Source: Variovorax sp. DXTD-1
Lineage (GTDB): Bacteria > Pseudomonadota > Gammaproteobacteria > Burkholderiales > Burkholderiaceae_C
NCBI RefSeq assembly: GCF_003984625.1
Contig: NZ_RWKH01000025.1
Span: 16,813-80,812, forward strand
Direction of reading: 5' to 3'
DNA: 64,000 nucleotides
Shown: positions 15,155-23,814 of the stretch, piece after piece
How the letters are laid out: each line of letters starts with the position of its first letter
Numbering within the stretch: position 1 is the first letter of the stretch
Notes under the pieces: model-generated
Databases searched by the model: none
Told to the model about the DNA's origin: nothing
What the model saw: only the letters and a program-made list of their open reading frames with translations
Position numbers and translations under genes: made by a program

Positions 15155-16270
15155 ATGACCGCCGTTCTCTCGCCCGTGCATCTCTTCTGGCTCCTGCTTG
15201 CGCTGTGCCTGGTGGGGTTCGCGCTGCTGTACGGCATGGTTCGCGATGCGGGCCGCGGTGCGCGCCGGCGTGCGCTGCGGCGGCGCATCGACGCGCTCGG
15301 CCCCTGGGCCGCCGGGGCCGACGAAGCCGCCATCCCGGCCATCAACGAAGCCATGTCGCGCGCCCGGCAGGCCCTTCGCCAGCCACCGCGGCCACGCGAC
15401 GCGCCGGTGCCGTGGTTTCTCTTCCTGGGCGACGTGGCGGCCAATCTGCCGGGACTGCTTGCGGCCGCCGGCGCCGAATGCCTTCCGCCACCGGACAGCG
15501 AGCCCTTCGGCGAACCCTACTGGCGCTGGTGGCTGACGGGTTCCATGGCCGCCATCGAACTACACCCGGCCGCTGTGAGCGACAAGGCCAACGAGCCGCA
15601 CACGCGCGGCCTCTGGTTGCAGGCGCTGCTGGCGCTGGCCGAGCGACGCGAGCGCTTGCCGCTCAACGGCTTGGTGGTGTGCGTTGCAGCCAGCGAGCTG
15701 CTGCGCACGGACACCGCAAGCATGAAGCACCTGGCAGCCAGGATGCGGCGCCTGCTCGACGAGGCCGGCGACACCCTGCGCCTGCAGTTGCCCGTCTATC
15801 TTGTCGTGACCGGGCTTGAACGATTGGCCGGCTATGCCGCGCTGCGCGGCGCATTGCCGCCCGAAGTGCTGGCGCAAGCCGTCGGCCATCGTCTGGCCGA
15901 GCCGCTCGCCGCCAACGACACCGCCGCCGCGCGGCTCGATGCCGTGTTCGACCCCTTGGCGCAGCAACTGCATGCGCTGCGCATGGCCCTGCTGCGAGAA
16001 CAGCCGAGCGCATCGGGCCGGCTCGCGATCCATGAATTCATCGAGGCGATGCGCGCGCTGCAACCCGCACTTCGCCAGGTTGCCGATGCCTTGTTCGAAG
16101 GCCATGGCCGCGGTTCGCGCGGGCCGCGGTGGCGCGGCCTCTATTTCACGGCCGCCGCATCGGGCGGGGCCGGCGGCGCGTTCACGGCCGACCTGTTCGG
16201 GCGCTTCCTGCCCGCCGACCAGCCGCTCGTGCGGCCTGGGCGCCCGCCGAACGCGAACACGCCGCCATGA
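15155..16270 (+). CDS. Short TssM/IcmF-like protein with degenerate nucleotide-binding motifs
   Basis: 371 residues against about 1200 for TssM. One N-terminal TM helix (8-27). The region equivalent to the TssM GTPase-like domain is recognisable by its scaffold but not by its catalytic motifs: PWFLFLGDVAANLPG (87-100) stands where TssM has PWYVFIGAPGAGKTT; YWRWWLTG (122-129) stands for CDWWFTDE; LPLNGLVVCVAASELL (168-183) for RPLNGVFLTVSVADLL; and LPVYLVVTGLERL (212-224) for LPVYVLVTKSDLL. Walker A Lys/Thr, the DTAG equivalent and KSD are all lost. Paired with the DotU-like paralogue upstream and ending 6 bases from the end of tssJ. It probably has a structural or regulatory role rather than nucleotide-driven action. 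Confidence 0.72.
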   Translation: MTAVLSPVHLFWLLLALCLVGFALLYGMVRDAGRGARRRALRRRIDALGPWAAGADEAAIPAINEAMSRARQALRQPPRPRDAPVPWFLFLGDVAANLPGLLAAAGAECLPPPDSEPFGEPYWRWWLTGSMAAIELHPAAVSDKANEPHTRGLWLQALLALAERRERLPLNGLVVCVAASELLRTDTASMKHLAARMRRLLDEAGDTLRLQLPVYLVVTGLERLAGYAALRGALPPEVLAQAVGHRLAEPLAANDTAAARLDAVFDPLAQQLHALRMALLREQPSASGRLAIHEFIEAMRALQPALRQVADALFEGHGRGSRGPRWRGLYFTAAASGGAGGAFTADLFGRFLPADQPLVRPGRPPNANTPP

Positions 16271-16275
16271 AACGG

Positions 16276-16788
16276 CTACTTGCTCTCGATGCGGATCTGT
16301 CGGGCGCCGAAGGTCACCGTCATGGCCTGGGCCTTGCCGGTTTGCACGGGGCGCACTTCGCGCCAGCGCGCACGGTCGAGGTCACGGAACGCCGCCATCA
16401 CGCCGATGGCCTTGGCATCGGGCGGCAGGGTGAGGTCGAGCTTGCGGGTCTCGCCGGGGCGCAGCAGCACCTCTTCGCGCTGGACGAGCTCTGCGCCCAG
16501 CGTGGCCTGGTCTTTTTCGAACAGCGAGAAGAAGTCCGCACCTTCGAACGGGCCAGGCGACTTCAATGCATAGACGCGCACCGTGAGCGGCGAAGCGCGG
16601 CCGCGCGCGTCGGGGTTGGCATCGGCACCTGCAACCAGCGTGATCGACACCGTCGTGACCACGGGCTTGGGTGCGCAGCCTGCGAGCAGCACACCCGTCA
16701 ACACCAGGCCCGAGGCCAGTGCAAGGCGCCGCGAGACCGCAGCGAAAGAGCGTCCATAGGACGAATGGTGTGTACCCAGCGTGCGCAT
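16276..16788 (-). CDS. tssJ: T6SS outer-membrane lipoprotein TssJ
   Basis: 170 residues from the ATG at 16788 (GAAGGGA upstream). A lipoprotein signal has lipobox LLAG-C (Cys38). The mature part is a beta-sandwich typical of TssJ: VVTTVSITLVAGADANPDARG, PLTVRVYALKS, FFSLFEKDQATLGAELVQREEVLL-type helix, then LRPGETRKLDLTLPPDAKAI (cut in quoting). TssJ is anchored in the outer membrane and holds TssM in the periplasm. It stands alone on the minus strand between the mini-TssM gene and tssA, divergent from tssA, rather than next to tssL-tssM-tssK. Confidence 0.92.
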   Translation of the reverse strand: MRTLGTHHSSYGRSFAAVSRRLALASGLVLTGVLLAGCAPKPVVTTVSITLVAGADANPDARGRASPLTVRVYALKSPGPFEGADFFSLFEKDQATLGAELVQREEVLLRPGETRKLDLTLPPDAKAIGVMAAFRDLDRARWREVRPVQTGKAQAMTVTFGARQIRIESK

Positions 16789-16806
16789 GCTATTCCCTTC
16801 GTTGCA

Positions 16807-16835
16807 TTGACCGGTTCTGCTGCATCTTTGATTAT
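16807..16835 (+). promoter_or_regulatory. Candidate sigma-70 promoter for tssA operon
   Basis: TTGACC (16807-16812), a 17-base spacer, then GATTAT (16830-16835), in the 71-base gap between the divergent tssJ and tssA starts; the tssA ATG is 25 bases downstream. The -35 matches 5 of 6 consensus bases and the -10 matches 4 of 6, and the local AT content is higher than the surroundings. Prediction only. Confidence 0.4.
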
Positions 16836-16859
16836 CACCAGCCAACTCGAACAGGCAAC

Positions 16860-17891
16860 ATGCTGACCAACGAACTTGTCGAAGCCCTGCTCACGCCCAT
16901 CGGCGAGGCATCGCCGTGCGGCGACGATCTGGAGTACGACGCTGCCTTTACCGCGCTCACCACCGCAGCGCAGGGCAAGCCCGAGCAACAGTTCGGCGAC
17001 ACCGTCATTGCCGCGGTGGAGCCCGAGTGGCGCGAGGTGGCCGAACAGTCCGACGCGATCCTGCGCCGCAGCAAGGACGTGCGCGCCGCCGTGCTGTTGC
17101 TGCGCGCTGCCACGCGGTTGCAGGGACTCGCAGGTTTCGTTGCCGGGCTCGAACTGCTCACCCGCCTGCTCGACAAGTTCTGGGACGGCATACATCCAAA
17201 GCTCGATGCCGAGGACGACAACGATCCCACCATGCGCCTGAACGCGCTCGCGCCGCTCGGCGACGAGACGATGGTCCTGCGCGACCTGTACGACGCGCAG
17301 GTGGGCGTGGCGCCGGGCGTGGGCGCAATCCGCGTGCGCGACATCGCGGTGGCCAACAACGCGTTGAACGCGGTCGGGGGTGAAGCCACCTATTCGCCGG
17401 CACAGATCCAGGGCGGGCTCGAAGCGCTCCATGCCGAGCGGCCCGAGCTGATCCAGGCCGCCATGGGCGTGCCCGGCCTGGTCGAGAAGCTGCAAGCCCT
17501 GCTGGTCGAGCGCACAGGCCGCTCCGACGCGATCGACCTCTCTGCGTTGCGCACCATCGGCCGCATGCTGCAGAAAGCCTGCAGCGCCGCCATCGGTGCG
17601 CCCGAGGAAGCCGGCGCCACCGAAGAAACGCAGGGCGATGCCCCGCAAGCCGGCGGTACGCCGCGGCCCGCGGCGGCGCGCGGCGAGATCCAGAGCCGGC
17701 AGGACGCACTGCAGATGCTGGACCGCGTGATCCGCTTTCTCGAGCAGACCGAGCCCGGCAATCCCGCGCCGCTCCTGATCGAGCGCGCCAAGAAGCTCAT
17801 CGGCGTGAGCTTTCTCGAAATCATGGCCAACCTCGCACCCGGCGCGCTGGACACGATCGAAACCGTGACCGGCAAGCGCCCCTCCGAGTAG
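16860..17891 (+). CDS. tssA: T6SS baseplate/sheath assembly protein TssA
   Basis: 343 residues from the ATG at 16860. The N-terminal ImpA_N domain is clear: LLTPIGEASPCGDDLEYD (10-27) and, further on, EPEWREVAEQSDAILRRSKD and LDKFWDGIHPKLDAEDDNDP, all hallmark TssA segments. The C-terminal half is helical with ASRQDAL-like motif SRQDALQMLDRVIRFLEQTE and ends PLLIERAKKLIGVSFLEIM, as in short-type TssA. TssA primes and coordinates tail-sheath polymerisation on the baseplate. It heads a plus-strand group tssA-tssB-tssC-hcp. Confidence 0.95.
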   Translation: MLTNELVEALLTPIGEASPCGDDLEYDAAFTALTTAAQGKPEQQFGDTVIAAVEPEWREVAEQSDAILRRSKDVRAAVLLLRAATRLQGLAGFVAGLELLTRLLDKFWDGIHPKLDAEDDNDPTMRLNALAPLGDETMVLRDLYDAQVGVAPGVGAIRVRDIAVANNALNAVGGEATYSPAQIQGGLEALHAERPELIQAAMGVPGLVEKLQALLVERTGRSDAIDLSALRTIGRMLQKACSAAIGAPEEAGATEETQGDAPQAGGTPRPAAARGEIQSRQDALQMLDRVIRFLEQTEPGNPAPLLIERAKKLIGVSFLEIMANLAPGALDTIETVTGKRPSE

Positions 17892-17961
17892 CCGTCTTTT
17901 CCCGCACCCTTTTTTTCCTGTTGATCGAACCGCCCCATCTACCCCCGCAAGGAGCATTGCC

Positions 17962-18477
17962 ATGGCCAAGAGCAGTCAGAAATTCATCGCCCGCAACCGG
18001 GCGCCACGCGTGCAGATCGAATACGACGTGGAACTCTACGGCGCCGAGAAGAAGATCCAGCTGCCGTTCGTGATGGGCGTGCTGGCCGACCTGTCGGGCA
18101 AGCCGGCCGATCCGCTCGCACCCGTGGCCGACCGCAAGTTCCTCGAGTTCGACGTCGACAACTTCGACTCGCGCATGAAGGCCATGAAGCCGCGCGCCGC
18201 GTTTGCCGTGGAGAACTCGCTGACCGGCGAAGGCGAACTCAAGGTCGAGCTCACCTTCGAGAACATGGAAGATTTCTCGCCCGCCGCCGTGGCCAGGAAG
18301 GTCGGCGCGCTCGACAAGCTGCTCGAGGCGCGCACCCAGCTCTCGAACCTCGTGACCTACATGGACGGCAAGAACGGCGCCGAGGAACTGCTGGCCAAGG
18401 TGCTGGAAGACCCGGCCCTTCTGCAGTCGCTGGCCGCCACCGCCAAGCCGGAGGACGGCAGCAAGCCGGCCGCCTGA
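17962..18477 (+). CDS. tssB: T6SS contractile sheath small subunit TssB
   Basis: 171 residues; ATG preceded by AAGGAG. It has the near-invariant N-terminus (SSQKFIARNRAPRVQIEYDV), LPFVMGVLADLSG and the KFLEFDVDNFDSRMKAMKP region of VipA/TssB. It forms the sheath with TssC and carries the N-terminal segments that interlock with TssC. Normal length for the family. Confidence 0.97.
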   Translation: MAKSSQKFIARNRAPRVQIEYDVELYGAEKKIQLPFVMGVLADLSGKPADPLAPVADRKFLEFDVDNFDSRMKAMKPRAAFAVENSLTGEGELKVELTFENMEDFSPAAVARKVGALDKLLEARTQLSNLVTYMDGKNGAEELLAKVLEDPALLQSLAATAKPEDGSKPAA

Positions 18478-18518
18478 ACCCCAACACCTGACACACCGGA
18501 CCACGAGGAGAAACCACC

Positions 18519-20012
18519 ATGGCCGAAGCACTCGAGCAGAGCGCACTCAAAGACGTCGCTTATGCGGGCAGCGACTTTTCGTCGCTCCTGCAAAAGGAAT
18601 TCAAGCCGCGCAGCGACGAAGCCAAGAGCGCCGTCGAAGCCGCGGTGCTCACGCTCGCGCAGCAGGCGCTGAGCAACAGCACCGTGATCGGCAAGGACGT
18701 GACCAAGTCGATCCAGGCCATGATCGCCGCGATCGACGCCAAGCTGACCGACCAGGTCAACAAGATCATTCACCACCCCGACTACCAGAAGCTGGAGAGT
18801 GCGTGGCGCGGCCTGCACTACATGGTCAACAACACCGAAACCGACGAGCATCTGAAGATCCGGGTGATGGACATTTCGAAAACGGACCTCGCCAAGAGCC
18901 TGAAGAAGTTCAAGGGCGCGGCCTGGGACCAGAGCCCGATGTTCAAGAAGATCTACGAACAGGAATACGGCCAGTTCGGCGGCGAGCCCTTCGGCGCGCT
19001 GGTGGGCGACTACCACTTCGACCAGAGCCCGCCCGATATCGAACTGCTCGGCGAGATGGCCAAGATTGCCGCCTCGGCGCATGCACCCTTCATCACCGGC
19101 GCAAGCCCCAACCTGATGCAGATGGAATCGTGGCAGGAGCTCGCCAACCCGCGCGACCTGACCAAGATCTTTCTCACGCCCGAGTACGCCGGCTGGCGGT
19201 CGCTGCGCGATTCCGACGACGCCAAGTACCTGGGCCTTTGCATGCCGCGCTTCCTGGCGCGCACGCCCTACGGCGCCAACACCAACCCGGTGGAGGAGTT
19301 CGACTTCGAGGAAGACACCGCCGGCGCCGACCACAGCAAGTACGCCTGGGCCAACGCGGCGTATGCGATGGCCACCAACATCAACCGCTCCTACAAGCTC
19401 TACGGCTGGGGATCGCGCATCCGCGGCATCGAGTCGGGCGGCGCGGTGGAGAACCTGCCGCTGCACACCTTCCCGAGCGACGACGGCGGCGTGGACCAGA
19501 AGTGTCCGACCGAGATCGCCATCAGCGACCGGCGCGAGGCGGAACTGTCGAAGGCCGGCCTGCTCTCGCTCATCCACCGCAAGAACTCCGACTTCGCGGC
19601 CTTCATCGGGGCGCAGTCGCTGCACAAGCCGGCCGAGTACGACGACCCGGATGCCACGGCCAACGCCAACCTGGCGGCCCGCCTGCCCTACCTCTTTGCC
19701 TGCAACCGCTTCGCGCACTACCTGAAGTGCATCGTGCGCGACAAGGTCGGCAGCTTCAAGGAGCGCGACGACATGCAGCGCTGGCTCAACAAATGGATCA
19801 TGAACTACGTGGACGGCGACCCCGTCAACTCCTCCGAAGAGACCAAGGCCAGGAAGCCCCTGGCCGCGGCCGAGGTGGTGGTGGAGGAGGTCGAGGGCAA
19901 CCCCGGCTACTACACCTCCAAGTTCTTCCTGCGCCCGCACTACCAGCTCGAAGGCCTCACGGTGTCGCTGCGGCTGGTATCGAAGCTGCCCTCGGCCAAG
20001 GGCGGCAAGTAA
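18519..20012 (+). CDS. tssC: T6SS contractile sheath large subunit TssC
   Basis: 497 residues; ATG at 18519 with GAGGAG upstream. Family landmarks in order: WRGLHYMVNNTETDEHLKIR, FGALVGDYHFDQSP, TGASPNLMQMESWQELANPR, YLGLCMPRFLARTPYG, WGSRIRGIESGGAVENLPLH, LARLPYLFACNRFAHYLK-type segment, and a C-terminus matching the ClpV-disassembled VipB/TssC (EGLTVSLRLVSKLPS). Assembles with TssB into the contractile sheath around the Hcp tube. The 41-base gap from tssB is typical. Confidence 0.97.
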   Translation: MAEALEQSALKDVAYAGSDFSSLLQKEFKPRSDEAKSAVEAAVLTLAQQALSNSTVIGKDVTKSIQAMIAAIDAKLTDQVNKIIHHPDYQKLESAWRGLHYMVNNTETDEHLKIRVMDISKTDLAKSLKKFKGAAWDQSPMFKKIYEQEYGQFGGEPFGALVGDYHFDQSPPDIELLGEMAKIAASAHAPFITGASPNLMQMESWQELANPRDLTKIFLTPEYAGWRSLRDSDDAKYLGLCMPRFLARTPYGANTNPVEEFDFEEDTAGADHSKYAWANAAYAMATNINRSYKLYGWGSRIRGIESGGAVENLPLHTFPSDDGGVDQKCPTEIAISDRREAELSKAGLLSLIHRKNSDFAAFIGAQSLHKPAEYDDPDATANANLAARLPYLFACNRFAHYLKCIVRDKVGSFKERDDMQRWLNKWIMNYVDGDPVNSSEETKARKPLAAAEVVVEEVEGNPGYYTSKFFLRPHYQLEGLTVSLRLVSKLPSAKGGK

Positions 20013-20154
20013 CGGGCGGCATATGCCATCGGCGCGCCTTTGAAAACGGGGGCCGCCACTCGTTCTCTCCATAGCTCCCGGGCACCGCCAATCAGGCACC
20101 GCACGGAAGCCCTTTTTTTCTCTGACTCGCACACACAACTGAAAGGTAAGCATC

Positions 20155-20637
20155 ATGGCTGCAGACATGTTTTTGAAGCTCGAGGGCGTCGACGGTGAAT
20201 CCAAGGACGATTCGCACAAGAAGGAAATCGACGTTCTCTCCTGGAGCTGGGGCGCCAGCCAATCCGGCACCGGCCATGTCGGCGGCGGCTCGGGCGCGGG
20301 CAAGGTAAGCGTGCAGGACCTCTCGGTCACCAAGTACGTGGACGCCTCCTCGCACCTGCTGCTGCTCGATTGCTGCAACGGCCAGCACATCAAGAAGGGC
20401 ACGCTGGTGGTCCGCAAGGCCGGGGCCACGCCGCTCGAATACATCAAGCTCACGATGGAAGACATCATCGTCAGCAACATTCACACCGGCGGCAGCGGCG
20501 GCGAAGACCGCCTGACCGAAACCGTCACGCTGAACTTCTCGAAGTTCAAGTACGAGTACACGCCGCAGAAGGCCGACGGTTCCGGCGACGGCACCAAGGA
20601 AACCGGCTGGGACATCGCCGCCAACAAGAAGGTCTGA
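20155..20637 (+). CDS. hcp: T6SS tube protein Hcp
   Basis: 160 residues; ATG with GAAAGG upstream. Standard Hcp sequence: MAADMFLKLEGVDGESKDD, IDVLSWSWGASQSGTGHVGG, CCNGQHIKKGTLVVRKAG, LETVTLNFSKFKYEYTPQK-like C-terminal strands. Hexameric rings stack into the inner tube and carry small effectors. The 142-base gap after tssC holds no gene but includes a 10-base palindrome (GGCATATGCC, 20018-20027). A second, divergent Hcp lies at 47946-48503. Confidence 0.97.
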   Translation: MAADMFLKLEGVDGESKDDSHKKEIDVLSWSWGASQSGTGHVGGGSGAGKVSVQDLSVTKYVDASSHLLLLDCCNGQHIKKGTLVVRKAGATPLEYIKLTMEDIIVSNIHTGGSGGEDRLTETVTLNFSKFKYEYTPQKADGSGDGTKETGWDIAANKKV

Positions 20638-20705
20638 GGCACCTCGCGCCGCGGCCGCCCGGTGGACGGCGGCCGCCCCCTTGACCTTCCAGCTGGAGAC
20701 ACGCG

Positions 20706-21266
20706 ATGGCCACACTCAACGCCAAGGTCCTTCAGTGGGCCAGCGCACAGCTCGGCAAACAGATCGGCGCAGGCGAATGCTGGGACCTGGCCAACAAGGC
20801 CCTGGGCCAGGCCGGCGCCGGCACCTCGTCGGATTTCGGCCCCATGGGCGCCGACGACGATTACATCTGGGGCGACGAAGTCGCGCTCAAGGATGCGCTT
20901 CCCGGCGACATCCTGCAGTACCGCGACTACGAGATGACGACGACCACCACGACCGACGTCACCTTTGCCGACGACTCGGGCTGGACCGACAGTCCCTATG
21001 TGACGGTCGGCCACTCGCACCACACCTCGATTCTTTCCAAGAACCCGGGCACCGGCGCCATCACGGTGCTGGAGCAGAACCACCTGGGCAACAAGGAGGC
21101 CGTGCGTTCCAGCACGATCCGCTGGAAGGGCAGCTCCACCTCGACCACCACCCGCAAGCCGATGAAGCGGCAGGACAACGGCAAGATGGAGTCGGCTCTC
21201 GTGGTGGTCACGGTGGACGTGACGGTGACCGGCACGCTCAAGGCCTACCGTCCGAAAAAACCCTAG
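20706..21266 (+). CDS. CHAP/NlpC-P60-like cysteine hydrolase, candidate T6SS effector
   Basis: 186 residues; ATG at 20706 with GGAG 7 bases upstream, 68 bases after hcp. Motifs fit a papain-fold amidase: Cys25 (GAGECWDLANKAL, helix start), a GDILQY turn (67-72) typical of CHAP domains, His106 within VGHSHHTSIL, and Glu123/Asn125 in VLEQNH. The His-to-Glu (17) and His-to-Asn (19) spacing matches that in staphylococcal phage CHAP endolysins (family knowledge). No signal peptide, so if it acts on peptidoglycan it must be delivered, most simply through Hcp. A Thr-rich loop follows the GDI motif. The following gene is on the other strand, so no immunity gene is adjacent. Alternatively it is a housekeeping murein hydrolase. 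Confidence 0.7.
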   Translation: MATLNAKVLQWASAQLGKQIGAGECWDLANKALGQAGAGTSSDFGPMGADDDYIWGDEVALKDALPGDILQYRDYEMTTTTTTDVTFADDSGWTDSPYVTVGHSHHTSILSKNPGTGAITVLEQNHLGNKEAVRSSTIRWKGSSTSTTTRKPMKRQDNGKMESALVVVTVDVTVTGTLKAYRPKKP

Positions 21267-22090
21267 TCCGCCGGTTTCCCGTTCGCCTCGATGGCCGCGG
21301 GCATCGTCTCTTCCCCGGCCGCCGGCATCAGGCGCGTGGCGTCGTCGACGTCATCGGGAATCACCCACAGCGTGAGCGCCGTGTAGTTGTCGTGCCCCGG
21401 CTTGGCGTGCGCCTTGATCTGCGCGTCGAGCTGCTCGGTCCATTGGCTGGGCGTGCGCGAAGCATGCAACGTGTCGACCAGGCACTCGTCGCCCAGCGGC
21501 TCCCACACGCCGTCGCTGCACAAGAGCAGCACGTCACCCGGCATCAGGCGCATGCGGTCGGACACCGTGATGTCGGGAGCCTCCTCTACCGAGCCGAGTG
21601 CCGAGAGCAGCATGTTGCGTTGCGGATGCAGGCGCGCGCCTTCCTCGTCGAGCATGCCGCCGGCGACCATCTGCTGCACCAGGCTGTGATCGGTGGTGCG
21701 CGCCACGATCGCGCCGCCGCGGAACAGGTAGGCGCGGCTGTCGCCGCTGTGAACCCATGCGAGCGCCTGGCTCTCCAGGTCGATGGCCGCAAAGACCACC
21801 GTGGAGCGCATGCCGGCAAGCTTGCCGCCTTCGGACTGCCGGGCCACCACGTCGCGGTTGGCCTGTTCGACCAGCGTGCGCAATGTGAATTCGTCCAGCC
21901 CCGGCGCCGCCGAGAAGCCGCCCAGCACGCTGCTGCGCGCCGTTGCCGCCGCCACATCGCCGCCGCCATGGCCGCCCGCGCCGTCGGCCACCAGGCAGGC
22001 GACGTAGCGCTCGTCGTGCCAGTGGCCGTGGACGTCCTCGTTGTAGTTGCGGCCGCCCTGCCGGGACAGCGTGACGATTTCTATTTCCAA
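21263..22090 (-). CDS. PP2C-type Ser/Thr phosphatase (PppA/Stp-like) of T6SS
   Basis: 275 residues from a rare TTG start at 22090, chosen because GAGG lies 8 bases upstream and no ATG/GTG occurs in frame before the N-terminal motif. PP2C motifs: RNYNEDV (14-20), VADGAGGHGGG (34-44, metal-binding Asp), HSGDSRAYLFRGG, DHSLVQQMVAGGM, LLCSDGVWEPLGD, and GHDNYTAL. It would antagonise the Ser/Thr kinase at 54133-56037 in the threonine phosphorylation pathway that controls T6SS assembly, together with the FHA protein beside it. Its last 4 bases overlap the end of the CHAP-like gene. Confidence 0.9.
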   Translation of the reverse strand: MEIEIVTLSRQGGRNYNEDVHGHWHDERYVACLVADGAGGHGGGDVAAATARSSVLGGFSAAPGLDEFTLRTLVEQANRDVVARQSEGGKLAGMRSTVVFAAIDLESQALAWVHSGDSRAYLFRGGAIVARTTDHSLVQQMVAGGMLDEEGARLHPQRNMLLSALGSVEEAPDITVSDRMRLMPGDVLLLCSDGVWEPLGDECLVDTLHASRTPSQWTEQLDAQIKAHAKPGHDNYTALTLWVIPDDVDDATRLMPAAGEETMPAAIEANGKPAD

Positions 22091-22146
22091 GCGGGGTGCC
22101 TCGCGTTTGCTGGTGCTGTTGTACTTGTGCCTGGGGGGAACGCTCT

Positions 22147-23814
22147 TCAGGTGTCCGACTTGAGGCGCGCCATCTGCTCTTCGTAGGCCTCGAGGAAGGC
22201 CTTGCCGAAGAGGTTGTGGAAGTCGTCTTCCGCCTCGCTCGCAATGCCACCGTAGAGCGCCACGAACTGGTCCCAGAGCTTGGCCTTGCGGTTGGCGGTG
22301 AACAGCGCGTCGAGCGCCGACTTCGCGCTGATCTTCTTCTCGAGCTCGTCGGGCTCGAAGCGCGCGATGACGTGCGCCAGCGCCGCGCGCATGCCCACCA
22401 TCACGCCGAACTGGTGCGCGCGCAGGTCGTTGAACGCATCGCGCATCGCGGCCTCCGGCGGCATGAAGCCGCGCACCCCGGGGCCCAACAGGTGGGCCAG
22501 CGCGACCTCGACGGTCGGCGAGAACTTGAGCGGGTTGTTGGCCTGCGAGGCGATCATCGTGACCTCGGCGCGCACCTCGCGCTTGAACTCCTGGCGCGTG
22601 AGCAGGAGTTGCAGCGTGCCCTCGGTGGCGCTGCGCAGGATTGAGCCGATGCGCTCCATGAGGCCGGGCGTGAGCATCTCGGGCGCCTGGTGCGTGCTGG
22701 CCAGGCCGCGCAGGAAGGCGGCGAGCAGTTCGTCGTCGGAGGCCGTGCGCGAGGCCGCGGCGGGCGCCCGCTGGACGGGCGGCGGTGGCGGCGGTGGCGG
22801 CGGCGGTGGCTCGAACGGCCGGCTGGCGACCTCGGGGCCGCTGATGCGGATCGGCTGGCCCGTGATGTCGTCGAACTGCGGCAGCGCTTCCACCGGCGCG
22901 GCGGCCAGTGGCGCAGGCGGCGGTGGCGTGACGGCCCTGGGCGGCGTGAAGCCGAACTGGTCGATCGGCACATGGTCCGAGCGAGGCGTCGGCGTGGCCG
23001 GTGCCGCGCTCTGCAACGCGGCCAGCGGATCGGCGGAAGAAGCCGTGTTCGGCTGCAGCAGCGGATCGGCCAGCGGCGACAGCGCGAGCGGATCACCGCC
23101 GATTCCGCCACCACCGCCCATGCCGCCGAAAAGCTCGTCGATGCCGGCTGCCTTGCCATGCGCGGGCGGTGCGCCGAGGTCGGAGAAATCGAGCGCAGCG
23201 AGGCCCGCGGCCGGCGCGGAGGACGGCGTGGGCCCGAGCAGGCTGGCGAATGGATCGACCTGCGCAGCCTGCGCGTTGCGCGAGCCGCTTTCCATCGGGT
23301 CGGGAAAGAGCAGCGCATCCGCGCTCTCGGGCGCGGCGGCCCTCGCGCCGGACACAGGGCCCGCACCGGCCGCGGCAGGTGCCGGCGATCCGAGCCCCGC
23401 AAGCAGGTCGGCAAAGGGATCGTCGCTCGTGCTGGCCTGGGGGGCTGCGCCGAGCGGCGGCGACATCACGGTGTTGGGAATGGCCAATGCCGGTGGCGCG
23501 GCCGCGCTCATGCGCACGCTGAGCTCGAAGCTGCCCACGACCAGCCGCGCGCCATCGGTGAGCGGCGCCTCCTTGCCCGAGCCCAGCGACACGCCGTTGC
23601 ACTGCATCGGATTGCTGCCACGGTCGATGACGAAGTACTGGCCGTCGCGGCACAGCACCTGTGCATGCACGCGCGAGACCGTGCGGTCCGGGTCGTCGAG
23701 CACCAGCGTGTTGGTGTCGGCACGTCCGATGGTGCCCCCGTTGGGCCCGAAATCGGCAGCGATGGGCTGCCCCGCCGGAGCGCCTTGCCGGGTGATGACA
23801 GCGATATGGATCAT
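22147..23814 (-). CDS. tagH: T6SS-associated FHA domain protein TagH
   Basis: 555 residues. N-terminal FHA domain (1-100): GTIGRADTNTLVLDD, then TVSRVHAQVL, phospho-threonine-reading residues Arg31, Ser47, Arg48 and His50. A long low-complexity linker follows (rich in Ala, Pro, Gly; a poly-Pro run near residue 335). The conserved C-terminal TagH domain (about 375-555) starts ASDDELLAAFLRGL and ends AFLEAYEEQMARLK. It reads phosphorylation by the PpkA-like kinase and triggers T6SS assembly in known systems. It follows the PP2C gene's upstream region (56-base gap), same strand. Confidence 0.93.
   Translation of the reverse strand: MIHIAVITRQGAPAGQPIAADFGPNGGTIGRADTNTLVLDDPDRTVSRVHAQVLCRDGQYFVIDRGSNPMQCNGVSLGSGKEAPLTDGARLVVGSFELSVRMSAAAPPALAIPNTVMSPPLGAAPQASTSDDPFADLLAGLGSPAPAAAGAGPVSGARAAAPESADALLFPDPMESGSRNAQAAQVDPFASLLGPTPSSAPAAGLAALDFSDLGAPPAHGKAAGIDELFGGMGGGGGIGGDPLALSPLADPLLQPNTASSADPLAALQSAAPATPTPRSDHVPIDQFGFTPPRAVTPPPPAPLAAAPVEALPQFDDITGQPIRISGPEVASRPFEPPPPPPPPPPPVQRAPAAASRTASDDELLAAFLRGLASTHQAPEMLTPGLMERIGSILRSATEGTLQLLLTRQEFKREVRAEVTMIASQANNPLKFSPTVEVALAHLLGPGVRGFMPPEAAMRDAFNDLRAHQFGVMVGMRAALAHVIARFEPDELEKKISAKSALDALFTANRKAKLWDQFVALYGGIASEAEDDFHNLFGKAFLEAYEEQMARLKSDT
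22779..22810 (-). repeat. GGC/GGT microsatellite encoding poly-proline in tagH
   Basis: A near-perfect trinucleotide run (GGCGGTGGC units) inside tagH codes for about 10 consecutive Pro. A similar run lies in the kinase gene (about 54649-54676). In-frame length change would lengthen the linker without breaking the gene. Confidence 0.7.
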
